Below are positions 1-6,301 of a stretch of DNA of 6,318 nt, piece by piece. Made by a program: the position numbers and the translations under genes. How positions within the stretch are numbered: the first letter of the stretch is position 1; every line of letters starts with the position of its first letter. The notes below the pieces were generated by a model. That model was given only the letters and a program-made list of their open reading frames with translations, ran no database searches and had not been told where the DNA came from. Location of the stretch: the NCBI GenBank assembly GCA_020024115.1, contig JAHHUF010000099.1, positions 1 through 6,318 of the forward strand. The letters are read 5' to 3'. Source of the stretch: Anaerofilum sp. (GTDB lineage: Bacteria; Bacillota; Clostridia; Oscillospirales; Ruminococcaceae).

Positions 1-732
1 GCAGCAAAGCTGTGTTATTCTGACGCACACATCGAAACCCTTTTGGAAGGATTAGACCCCGAAAAAAGCAGAGCATTTGTGCGTAAACTTGCCAGCATGG
101 GGCATGAAAGCCCAACTGAGCATGCAAGCTTTACCTTTGGAATTGAAGGAGTAAGCCGTGCTTTGCTGGCACAAATTACCCGCCATCGCATTGCAAGTTT
201 CAGCGTGCAAAGCCAGCGATATGTGCGGCTGGACGATTTTGAATTTGTCACCCCTGATACAGTTCACCAAGATGAACAAAGTGAGCAGGAGTTTTCTGCT
301 GCAATGGAGCAGGCAGGGGAGCAGTACCGTCATATTGCCTCTGTGCTGAAAGATGGACACATTCGCCGCCTGATGGCAGAGGGATTGAACGAAAAAGCAG
401 CAATAAGACAGGCAGAAAAACTTGCCATTGAAGATGCACGGTTTGTATTGCCCAATGCCTGTGCCACTAAAATGATTGTCACAATGAATGCACGCAGCTT
501 GAACAACTTTTTCCGTCATCGCTGCTGCAACCGTGCTCAGTGGGAAATTCGCCAATTGGCAGATGAAATGCTCAAGTTGGTTTGTGGTGTGGCACCTGCA
601 TTGTTTGAATCCAGCGGCCCTGCCTGTGTCAAAGGCCCATGCCCAGAAGGAAAAATGACCTGTGGAAAGTTGGCAGAAATGCGCAGCAAATACACCGCCT
701 TGAAAGAGGAGGCAGCAAAATGGGAAAGCTGA
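1..732 (+). CDS. thyX: Flavin-dependent thymidylate synthase ThyX (5' partial)
   Basis: Makes dTMP from dUMP in the cytoplasm, using methylene-tetrahydrofolate as carbon donor and FAD/NADPH for reduction; it replaces or complements ThyA. The reading frame is open from the first base, so the start lies off the left edge; 243 residues are visible and roughly 20 N-terminal ones seem missing, since ThyX proteins usually begin with a beta strand before the AAKLCYS segment that opens here. The hallmark RHRx7S motif is intact (R61-H62-R63 to S71, visible-residue numbering), followed by QRY. The HESPTEH helix (35-41) and the C-terminal NFFRHR...AQWEIR block (169-184) are the expected FAD/dUMP-binding segments. 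The tail carries a cysteine-rich GPCPEGKMTCGK segment (212-223) as I recall from clostridial homologues. The TGA stop lies inside the next gene, tmk, so the two are probably translationally coupled. Family assignment is very secure. Confidence 0.96.
   Translation, partial: AAKLCYSDAHIETLLEGLDPEKSRAFVRKLASMGHESPTEHASFTFGIEGVSRALLAQITRHRIASFSVQSQRYVRLDDFEFVTPDTVHQDEQSEQEFSAAMEQAGEQYRHIASVLKDGHIRRLMAEGLNEKAAIRQAEKLAIEDARFVLPNACATKMIVTMNARSLNNFFRHRCCNRAQWEIRQLADEMLKLVCGVAPALFESSGPACVKGPCPEGKMTCGKLAEMRSKYTALKEEAAKWES
705..712 (+). promoter_or_regulatory. Ribosome binding site of tmk inside thyX
   Basis: AGAGGAGG ends 7 bases before the ATG at 720. It fixes the tmk start at 720 rather than the upstream in-frame ATG at 639, which lies deep in thyX and has no such site. 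Ribosomes finishing thyX at 732 pass over this site, which fits coupled translation. Confidence 0.85.
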
Positions 733-1394
733 TTGTTCTTGAGGGATTGGATGGCAGCGGAAAAGCAACTCAGGCACAACGGTTGACTGAAACATTGCTA
801 AAACAAGGCTTTCAAGTGAAAAAAGTTTCCTTTCCCAACTACCAGAGCGAGTTTGCTGTTCCAATCAAAGAATACCTTGCAGGTGCATTGGGAACGGATG
901 CCAATGCAATAAATCCCTATGCGGCATCAATTTTGTATACCATTGACCGTTTTGCCAGCTTTCGGCAAGAGTGGCAGGAATTTTATCAACAAGGTGGAAT
1001 TATCATTGCTGACCGATACACCACATCCAATGCAGTACATCAGTGTTCAAAATTGCCGCAGGAACAATGGCAAAGTTTTGTTGATTGGCTGTTTGAGTTG
1101 GAATATCAAAAGGTGGGAATCCCAGAGCCAGATTTGGTGCTGTATCTGGCAGTTGACGTAGAAGTCAGCCAAAATTTGCTGACAAAGCGGTATCATGGAC
1201 AAGAAAACAAAAAGGATATTCATGAAAAAAACAAAGACTATCTTTCTGTCAGCCAACAGGCAGCAGAATGGTGTGCAAACACTTTAAGCTGGAAAACAAT
1301 TCAGTGCACTCATAATAAAACCATGTGTTCTATTGAAGATATTGCAGACGAAATATACAAGCAGGCAGATGTTGTACTAACAAAGGAGGAATAA
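720..1394 (+). CDS. tmk: Thymidylate kinase (dTMP kinase)
   Basis: Phosphorylates dTMP to dTDP with ATP, the step after ThyX in dTTP synthesis. The 224-residue length is usual for the family. The P-loop is EGLDGSGKATQ at residues 8-18. The DRY motif (D98-R99-Y100) followed by TTSNAVHQ is the nucleoside-monophosphate-binding segment, and RYHGQENKKDIHEK (157-170) is the basic LID-type region. An oddity is that the Walker A lysine K15 is followed by Ala16 instead of the usual Ser/Thr, with Thr17 next; my recollection is that a clostridial branch of Tmk-like kinases shares this, so it is probably not a defect. The start at 720 is chosen from the AGAGGAGG site 7 bases upstream and the typical MGKLIVLEG opening. 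It overlaps thyX by 13 bases and is followed 2 bases later by the acetyltransferase start. A related deoxynucleoside monophosphate kinase with broader specificity is possible, but the thyX neighbour favours dTMP. Confidence 0.92.
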   Translation: MGKLIVLEGLDGSGKATQAQRLTETLLKQGFQVKKVSFPNYQSEFAVPIKEYLAGALGTDANAINPYAASILYTIDRFASFRQEWQEFYQQGGIIIADRYTTSNAVHQCSKLPQEQWQSFVDWLFELEYQKVGIPEPDLVLYLAVDVEVSQNLLTKRYHGQENKKDIHEKNKDYLSVSQQAAEWCANTLSWKTIQCTHNKTMCSIEDIADEIYKQADVVLTKEE

Positions 1395-1396
1395 AT

Positions 1397-2218
1397 ATGT
1401 ACCGTTCAGCCAGAGAGCAAGATGTTTCTGCTTTGTGTGAATTGTGGTGCCAAAGTTTTGGAATGTCTGCGGAAAATGCTCAAAGAATTTTGACCGAAGT
1501 TGCAGAGCTGGAGAATGTTTATCTGGCTGAGGAGGAAGGACAAATTGTCAGCGTTTTGGCGGCTATTCCTGTCACAATGCAGCAATTGCCGGGTGTATAT
1601 TTTTATGGGGCAGTCACTAAAGAAGAATGGCGACACAAAGGAAAAATGGCAGGTTTGCTTGAATATACAAAACAGCAGCAAACCTTAAAAGGCAAGAGAT
1701 ATGGAGTAGTAATTCCCAGAAGTCAGCAGGCAGCCCTGTTTTGGAAGAAGCAGAAATTTGTGCCTTATGTGCGGCTGCGTCGTGTAGACCGCAGCATCCG
1801 CCGAAATCTTTGGGCACAGGCGAACTTTGATTCCATTACAGCCGCACGGCTGGGACAATTGCGTGAAAAGTATGCACCAAACGCCGTTTTTTTACCCAAA
1901 AATGGGCTGGTGGCTGAAATTCTTGCGATGTATTCTCATGGAGCAACCACAGTGGAAACAGACAAAGGATATGGAATCTTTTTTGAAAAAGGAGATATTT
2001 TGGAATTTACAGAACTGTTTGCACAAAGCGATTATGAGGCACAGCTTCTTTTGGAGGCTGCTCGTGAGCGAACAGGGCTGGAAAAAGCACAGATTCTCTT
2101 GGCAGAAAACGGCGAAATTTGTTTGGGAGAAGGACAAATTGAAGAATATGCACTGGCGTGTTTTTGGGCTGTTCAGTCGCCTTCATCCGATGGGTATATG
2201 CGTTTAATGTTGGATTAA
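1397..2218 (+). CDS. GNAT-family N-acetyltransferase, substrate unknown
   Basis: A 273-residue soluble protein whose N-terminal half (about 1-130) reads as a GNAT fold, which transfers an acetyl group from acetyl-CoA to an amine. The core strand and pyrophosphate-binding loop are YFYGAVTKEEWRHKGKMAGLL (about 68-88): R79-H80-K81-G82-K83 corresponds to the Q/RxxGxG/A motif with its last position changed (Met84), and a helix LLEYTKQQQ follows. IPRSQQAALFWKKQKFVPY (106-124) matches the usual last helix and strand (A..FY...GF). Residues 140-273 form a second domain that I cannot name; it could be a degenerate second GNAT-like half or a substrate-binding domain as in larger two-domain acetyltransferases. 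Its ribosome binding site AAGGAGGA (1383-1390) lies inside the end of tmk. Placement between tmk and mltG suggests co-transcription but says little about the substrate. Confidence 0.85.
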   Translation: MYRSAREQDVSALCELWCQSFGMSAENAQRILTEVAELENVYLAEEEGQIVSVLAAIPVTMQQLPGVYFYGAVTKEEWRHKGKMAGLLEYTKQQQTLKGKRYGVVIPRSQQAALFWKKQKFVPYVRLRRVDRSIRRNLWAQANFDSITAARLGQLREKYAPNAVFLPKNGLVAEILAMYSHGATTVETDKGYGIFFEKGDILEFTELFAQSDYEAQLLLEAARERTGLEKAQILLAENGEICLGEGQIEEYALACFWAVQSPSSDGYMRLMLD

Positions 2219-2232
2219 AGAGGTGTTAATGT

Positions 2233-3465
2233 ATGAAGTTTAAAAAAGAGCAAAATAAAAAAGAACAAGTTGTCCCACAAGAACAACAAGCAGATGGCTA
2301 TGATTATGAAGAAGACGAAGACGATTTGGAATACGAAGCTGAACGCAAACGCAAGTTTGGATGCAGCATGGTTGGTCTTGTACTGTCTTTGATTTTTATT
2401 GTGTTATTATTGTTTGCCGGATGGACTATCATGCAGGCAATGGATGAAATTGCAGGCGGAAAAGTACATGGGGATGAAAACATTACTGTCACCATTGAAC
2501 AGGGGGCTAGCCCTGCTGAAATAGCAGATATTCTGGAGGATAAAGGTGTGATTGAACATTCATTATTCTTCAAGGTATATTTGCAGATTTCCGGCGCAAG
2601 CAAACGGTTGCAGTATGGTGATTTTGTATTCCGTGCAGGCATGGGCTATGACCAGATTATTCAAAAACTCAACGAAACCAAAAAGAAAGAAACTGTTTGG
2701 GTTACAATTCCCGAAGGCAGCACAGTGTTCCAGTTTGCAAAGAGAATTGAAGAAGCTGGGCTTTGCACCGCAGAAGAATTTTTGGATGAAGCAAACAATG
2801 GTGATTTCAGCGATATTGCATTTTGGGGGAAAGTGGACGCTGACCCCAACACATTTATGAAAGCAGAGGGGTATTTGTTCCCAGATACTTATGAGTTTTA
2901 TGCAGATGAAACTCCCCACAATATTGTGCGCAAATTGTACCAGCAGTTTGACAAGGTGATTACTCCGGAGATGTATGCTCGTATGGATGAGCTGAATATG
3001 AGTCTGCGTGAAGTGATTACTCTTGCAAGTTTGATTCAAGAAGAAGCAGGCTTGCCAGCAAATCAGCCGGGTGTGTCTGGTGTGTTCCATAACCGCTTAA
3101 AGCCTGATTCTCCTTATCCTCGCATGGGCAGTGATGTTACATGGTATTATCTGTCTGATTTTGTTTTCCCATATTATGCAAAACAAAATGGTGTGGATGT
3201 ATCACAAGGGGAATCGGTAACACCACAAAATATCAAAAATGCGTATTATACCGGAGATAATGACCCCAATTCCCGTGTTGGTCTGCCAGCAGGGCCATTG
3301 TCCTGCCCAGGCAAGGATGCAATTCAAGCAGCTTTGTATCCACAAGAACACAACTACTATTTCTTCTTAACAGATAAAGCAGGAAAGTATTACTATGCAA
3401 CTACCTTTGAGGAACATAAAAAGAACCTTAAGGCTGCTGAAAAGGTAAACGCATCCAATGGATAA
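2233..3465 (+). CDS. mltG: Endolytic murein transglycosylase MltG (YceG family)
   Basis: Cleaves nascent glycan strands at the outer face of the membrane, leaving an anhydro end, and is thought to set glycan chain length or end synthesis. The 410 residues run: a charged cytoplasmic tail (1-45) with a strongly acidic patch at about 25-37, one membrane segment (about 46-68), a LysM-like region (about 83-155), and the YceG catalytic domain. Family landmarks are EGYLFPDTYEF (212-222), the catalytic-helix segment LASLIQEEAG (264-273), VFHNRL (284-289), and GLPAGPLSCPGKDAIQAALYP (350-370). By aligning to the E. coli protein from memory, catalytic Glu218 corresponds to Glu271, which is present. The usual SDPTVxY strand reads SDVTWYY (300-306), a mild departure. 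The start is chosen because AAAGAGGTG (2217-2225) is well spaced for the ATG at 2233; another ATG at 2229 opens only a four-codon frame. Upstream gap to the acetyltransferase is 14 bases. Confidence 0.94.
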   Translation: MKFKKEQNKKEQVVPQEQQADGYDYEEDEDDLEYEAERKRKFGCSMVGLVLSLIFIVLLLFAGWTIMQAMDEIAGGKVHGDENITVTIEQGASPAEIADILEDKGVIEHSLFFKVYLQISGASKRLQYGDFVFRAGMGYDQIIQKLNETKKKETVWVTIPEGSTVFQFAKRIEEAGLCTAEEFLDEANNGDFSDIAFWGKVDADPNTFMKAEGYLFPDTYEFYADETPHNIVRKLYQQFDKVITPEMYARMDELNMSLREVITLASLIQEEAGLPANQPGVSGVFHNRLKPDSPYPRMGSDVTWYYLSDFVFPYYAKQNGVDVSQGESVTPQNIKNAYYTGDNDPNSRVGLPAGPLSCPGKDAIQAALYPQEHNYYFFLTDKAGKYYYATTFEEHKKNLKAAEKVNASNG

Positions 3466-3470
3466 CCAAA

Positions 3471-3494
3471 GCTGCAAAATGATTTTGTTGCAGC
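3471..3494 (+). other. Hairpin in the mltG-U32 gap
   Basis: GCTGCAA (3471-3477) pairs perfectly with TTGCAGC (3488-3494) around a 10-base loop, and two more A-T pairs are possible if G3487 bulges. No T-run follows (the next bases are AAACAAAG), so this is not a standard Rho-independent terminator. It sits 9 bases before the U32 ribosome binding site. An RNA-processing or stability element, or a degraded terminator, are possible roles; none is shown by the sequence. Confidence 0.45.
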
Positions 3495-3502
3495 AAACAA
3501 AG

Positions 3503-3510
3503 AAAGGGTG
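3503..3510 (+). promoter_or_regulatory. Ribosome binding site that sets the U32 gene start
   Basis: AAAGGGTG (3503-3510) ends 6 bases before the ATG at 3517. An in-frame GTG at 3508 is part of this site and so is unlikely to be the start; ATG 3517 gives the typical U32 opening MPELLSPAGD. Confidence 0.7.
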
Positions 3511-3516
3511 AAATTT

Positions 3517-4734
3517 ATGCCAGAACTTCTCTCTCCTGCCGGAGACTTGGAACGGTTGGAATATGCACTGGAATATGGTGCAGATGCAGTATATGTAGGA
3601 ATGACCGAGTTTGGAATGCGTACAGCCTCCAAAAACTTTACCCCTGAACAATTGGAACAGGGAGCAAAATTGGCGCATACAAAAGGGAAAAAGCTGTATT
3701 TGACAATGAATACAACTCCCACCAACGAAGAAGTTGCTCGCTTGCCGGATGCCATTCGCCTTGCTGAAAAGGCAGGGGTTGATGCGTTTATTGTGGCAGA
3801 TTTGGGCGTTTTGTCTTTGGTGAAAAAATATGCACCAGATACCGAGATACATTTGTCAACACAAGTGGGCATTACCAACTATGCCGCAGCCACCGCAGCC
3901 TATGAAATGGGTGCAAAGCGAGTGGTGTTGGCACGTGAATTGACTTTGCAGGATATTGCAGTTATTCGTGATAATACTCCCCCTGAGTTGGAGTTGGAAG
4001 CATTTGTGCATGGGGCAATGTGCATGAGTGTTTCGGGCAGATGTATGCTGAGCCATGCTTTGAATGGAAGAAGTGCAAACCGCGGTGCATGCACACAGCC
4101 TTGCCGCTGGAAATACCATTTGGTAGAGGAAAATCGACCGGGGCAGTATTATGAAATCGGCGAAGAAGAAACAGGAACCTATATTTTGAATGCAGATGAT
4201 TTATGTGCTGCTCCATTTTTGGATTTGGTGCTGACGGCTGGTATTGACAGCTTGAAAATTGAAGGCAGAGCAAAAACATTTTATTATGTTGCCAGTGTTA
4301 CCAGTGCCTATCGCCGTGCTTTGGATGCTGCAATGCGGATGGGTGAACAGTATCAATGCCCCGAAGATGTATTGGAAGAGCTGACACGCACCAGCCACCG
4401 CAGATATTCTCCCGGTTTCTATTTTGGTGCAGACCGTGCAATCCAAAATACAAAAGCAGGCGGATACATTCGTGAGTGGGAATTGGTTGCTGTTTGCGAA
4501 AGCTGTGATGGCGAAATGGCACATTGCACCCAGCGAGGAAAATTTGAACTGGGTGAAACATTGGAAGCGTTGACTCCATCCGGACAGGTTTATGAATTCA
4601 AACCATTGTTTATCTTGGATGAATACAACAAGCCCATTCAAAGTACACCACATCCCAAAATGAAATTTTCAATTCCTTGTCTGCGGATGTTGCCGCCGAA
4701 AACTATTTTTCGAAAGAGGAGAACACAGGAATGA
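3517..4734 (+). CDS. U32-family protein, YrrO/TrhP-like (probable tRNA hydroxylation)
   Basis: A 405-residue protein with the full U32 signature: E161-A-F-V-H-G-A-M-C169-M-S-V-S-G-R-C176-M-L-S matches the family pattern. Further cysteines C192 and C196 (in GACTQPC) and C230 (in NADDLC) complete the conserved cysteine set associated with Fe-S binding in this family. The opening MPELLSPAGDLERLEYALEYGADAVYVG is the first strand and helix of the TIM-barrel-like domain; KIEGR (247-251) is also typical, and the C-terminal beta domain ends in TIFRK. U32 proteins are annotated as peptidases or collagenases, but characterised members (E. coli TrhP/YegQ, B. subtilis YrrN and YrrO) act in prephenate-dependent 5-hydroxyuridine formation at tRNA position 34, and RlhA modifies rRNA. 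Position directly after mltG mirrors B. subtilis yrrL-yrrM-yrrN-yrrO, which favours the tRNA role; this is inference. The stop overlaps the YitT start in an ATGA. Confidence 0.9.
   Translation: MPELLSPAGDLERLEYALEYGADAVYVGMTEFGMRTASKNFTPEQLEQGAKLAHTKGKKLYLTMNTTPTNEEVARLPDAIRLAEKAGVDAFIVADLGVLSLVKKYAPDTEIHLSTQVGITNYAAATAAYEMGAKRVVLARELTLQDIAVIRDNTPPELELEAFVHGAMCMSVSGRCMLSHALNGRSANRGACTQPCRWKYHLVEENRPGQYYEIGEEETGTYILNADDLCAAPFLDLVLTAGIDSLKIEGRAKTFYYVASVTSAYRRALDAAMRMGEQYQCPEDVLEELTRTSHRRYSPGFYFGADRAIQNTKAGGYIREWELVAVCESCDGEMAHCTQRGKFELGETLEALTPSGQVYEFKPLFILDEYNKPIQSTPHPKMKFSIPCLRMLPPKTIFRKRRTQE
4715..4721 (+). promoter_or_regulatory. Ribosome binding site of the YitT gene inside the U32 gene
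   Basis: AGAGGAG lies 9 bases before the ATG at 4731 and supports that start over an in-frame ATG at 4677, which has no comparable site and would extend the protein by 18 residues read out of frame through the U32 C-terminus. Confidence 0.75.
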
Positions 4735-5609
4735 ACTTGCCTGCAGAACAATCAGGAAAAAAACTGAACACTACAATTGAACGATACTTGTTTATGGTTT
4801 TGGGTGGTATTTTTTATGGATTGGCAATCAATTTGTTTTTGCAGCCAAACCAAATTGTTGCAGGTGGTGCAACAGGTATTTCCTTGATTATCACTGCAAA
4901 AACAGGACTTGCAGTTGGTATGCTGTCAGTCTGTATCAATCTTCCCATTCTGCTTTTGGGACTGAAAACCCAAGGATGGCGGTTTATTTTGCGGTGTTTT
5001 ATCACTACAATGGTAATTGGATTTTGCACAGATGGATTATCCTTTTTACATGGAATGACACTGAATCCCATTTTGGGCGCATTGTATGGAGGTATTTGTC
5101 AGGGAATTGCAATTGGATTTTTTATCAAATACGAAGTTTCCAGTGGTGGAACTGAGCTTTTGGCCAGAGTCATTCGCCCCTTGTTCCCAGGAATGAGCAT
5201 TCCGCAAGTGATTGCTGTGTTGGATGGTGCAATTGTAGTTTCGGGTGCAGTAATCTTGCACAATCCTGAAAATGTGCTGCATGCATTGATTGTTATTTTT
5301 GTCAGTTCACAGGTGAGTGATATGGTAATTACAGGTTTTTCAAAAGCAAAACTGTGTTATATTATCACCGAAAAGCCAGAACCCGTTTCAGATATTCTGT
5401 TGAAAAACAGTCCGCATGGCATCACCAATTTGCATGCCACCGGAATGTATGCACGCTTGCCAAAAGGCGTTTTGATGACCTGTGTGAAAGCAAAAAAGCT
5501 GCATCAATTAAAATTGTTGGTGAGTGAAGTTGACCCTGATGCTTTTGTAATTGTAAGTGAAACAACCGAGGTTTTGGGAAAAGGCTTCAAACAAATTGAT
5601 GAAGATTAA
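4731..5609 (+). CDS. YitT-family membrane protein with DUF2179 tail
   Basis: A 292-residue integral membrane protein. Hydrophobic stretches at about 18-37, 47-77, 86-106, 113-132, 157-177 and 182-201 suggest about six membrane passes, together forming the YitT (DUF161) domain. Two family landmarks are clear: LFLQPNQIVAGGATGISLII (35-54), with its PNxIxxGGxxGIS pattern, and SSGGTELLARVI (137-148), a likely internal repeat of the same GG-containing turn. Residues about 205-290 form the cytoplasmic DUF2179 domain, with HGITNLHATGMY (229-240) and the ending VDPDAFVIVSETTEVLGKGF (267-286). The molecular function of the family is unknown; transport has been suggested from topology only. The first four bases overlap the U32 stop, so translation is probably coupled. 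It is the last gene before the terminator. The family call is secure; its job here is not. Confidence 0.91.
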   Translation: MNLPAEQSGKKLNTTIERYLFMVLGGIFYGLAINLFLQPNQIVAGGATGISLIITAKTGLAVGMLSVCINLPILLLGLKTQGWRFILRCFITTMVIGFCTDGLSFLHGMTLNPILGALYGGICQGIAIGFFIKYEVSSGGTELLARVIRPLFPGMSIPQVIAVLDGAIVVSGAVILHNPENVLHALIVIFVSSQVSDMVITGFSKAKLCYIITEKPEPVSDILLKNSPHGITNLHATGMYARLPKGVLMTCVKAKKLHQLKLLVSEVDPDAFVIVSETTEVLGKGFKQIDED

Positions 5610-5610
5610 A

Positions 5611-5655
5611 GCAAAAAAAGCTGATACTGTATTGTTGCAGTGTCAGCTTTTTTGC
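5611..5655. terminator. Bidirectional Rho-independent terminator
   Basis: AAAAAAGCTGATACTG (5614-5629) pairs with CAGTGTCAGCTTTTTT (5638-5653) around the 8-base loop 5630-5637, with one T-G wobble on the plus-strand transcript (an A-C mismatch on the minus-strand transcript). T-runs flank the stem on each strand. It begins one base after the YitT stop and ends one base before the stop of the convergent phosphatase gene, so one structure can end both transcripts. Confidence 0.92.
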
Positions 5656-6114
5656 TTATTTGGGTTTAGTTAATGTTTCAAACAAGTGGGAACAACCTTC
5701 CCAAACATCGCTAAAAGTTTGTTCAAAATCTCCTGTGTACCATGGGTCAGCAATTGGGTGAGGGTTTGGGGTGAAATCCATCAGCAAAGATAACTTTTCT
5801 TTTGGCACAGAAGGGAACTGGCGATACATATTTTGCAAATTGTTGTCGTCCATACAAATAAGAAAATCAAATTTTTCAAAGTCAGCAACGGTTACCTGAC
5901 GAGCGAAATGCTTTGGGGAGGGAATCTGTTTTTGTGCCAAAATGTGTTGTGTTCCATGATGGACAGAGTTTCCGATTTCTTCTCGGCTGGTTGCTGCTGA
6001 ATCAATTTCAAATTGTTGTGTTAGTTGGTGTTTGTCAACTAAATATTGAAACACTGCTTGTGCCATAGGTGAACGGCAAATATTGCCATGGCAGATGAAA
6101 AGTATTTTTATCAT
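5656..6114 (-). CDS. Low-molecular-weight protein tyrosine phosphatase
   Basis: A 152-residue cytoplasmic phosphatase that hydrolyses phosphotyrosine, and in some Firmicutes phosphoarginine, through a cysteinyl-phosphate intermediate. Numbered from the ATG at 6114, the N-terminal P-loop is C8-H-G-N-I-C-R14-S15, an exact CX5RS site directly after strand IKILFI. The general-acid loop DPWYTG (123-128) supplies catalytic Asp123 and lies near the C-terminus as expected; length is normal (about 150). The helix turn VHHGTQHIL and the segment DFLICMDDNNLQNM (83-96) also match the family. An in-frame TTG at 6120 is possible but sits only one base from the AAGGAG site, whereas ATG 6114 is 7 bases away and is preferred. 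It converges on the YitT operon. Such genes often pair with a tyrosine kinase in capsule loci; no kinase or capsule gene is visible here, so substrates are open. The Trp after DP (DPW) is a common variant. Confidence 0.93.
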   Translation of the reverse strand: MIKILFICHGNICRSPMAQAVFQYLVDKHQLTQQFEIDSAATSREEIGNSVHHGTQHILAQKQIPSPKHFARQVTVADFEKFDFLICMDDNNLQNMYRQFPSVPKEKLSLLMDFTPNPHPIADPWYTGDFEQTFSDVWEGCSHLFETLTKPK

Positions 6115-6121
6115 TTCCAAA

Positions 6122-6127
6122 CTCCTT
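6122..6127 (-). promoter_or_regulatory. Ribosome binding site of the phosphatase gene
   Basis: Read on the minus strand this is AAGGAG within a longer A-run, 7 bases before the ATG at 6114. It decides the start against the upstream TTG at 6120. Confidence 0.8.
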
Positions 6128-6274
6128 TTTTGAATTAGAGGCTATCTAAAAAGTCGAAATTTTTGTCTTTTTCTACAATGAATAGTATTTGCTGCGTTTT
6201 TTGGATTGCATTTACTGATTCTTTGTGAAAAATTCGTCAATTTATTGGTTTTCAGATATGCCCTATTTTAAATA

Positions 6275-6284
6275 GTGTATACAC
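6275..6284. repeat. Perfect 10-bp palindrome over the -35 region
   Basis: GTGTATACAC is its own reverse complement and lies 11 bases upstream of the TATAAT at 6296, over the place where a -35 box would be. It could be an operator for a dimeric repressor or chance in AT-rich DNA. Confidence 0.4.
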
Positions 6285-6292
6285 GAGTAATG

Positions 6293-6301
6293 TGATATAA
6301 T
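6293..6301 (+). promoter_or_regulatory. Extended -10 promoter pointing out of the window
   Basis: TGATATAAT is a perfect extended -10 element (TG, one base, TATAAT). The -35 position 17 bases upstream (6273-6278, TAGTGT) is poor, which is tolerated by extended -10 promoters. Transcription would start near 6307-6309 and serve a gene to the right of the window. Confidence 0.55.

Noticed and set aside
639..719. Longer tmk start at ATG 639
   Set aside because: It would read 27 unrelated residues through thyX, while ATG 720 has an ideal ribosome binding site and gives the standard N-terminus.
52..864. 270-codon minus-strand ORF antisense to thyX and tmk
   Set aside because: The protein is cysteine- and phenylalanine-rich with no recognisable motif, and both plus-strand genes beneath it are certain; it is a shadow frame.
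2229..2243. Four-codon ORF (ATG to TAA) overlapping the mltG start
   Set aside because: Too close to the ribosome binding site and too short to support; probably a chance ATGTATG.
3367..3878. Two overlapping 161-codon minus-strand ORFs spanning the mltG-U32 junction
   Set aside because: No plausible ribosome binding site or motifs, low-complexity composition, and they lie antisense to two clear genes.
4677..4731. Upstream in-frame ATG for the YitT gene, or a frameshift joining the U32 C-terminus to YitT
   Set aside because: The U32 frame ends naturally in a TIFRK-type tail, and an AGAGGAG site points to ATG 4731; the open extension is a consequence of overlapping frames.
6181..6240. Minus-strand promoter for the phosphatase (TTGACG at 6240-6235, TACTAT at 6187-6182)
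   Set aside because: The two hexamers are far too widely spaced to form one promoter, and neither has a good partner at 16-18 bases.
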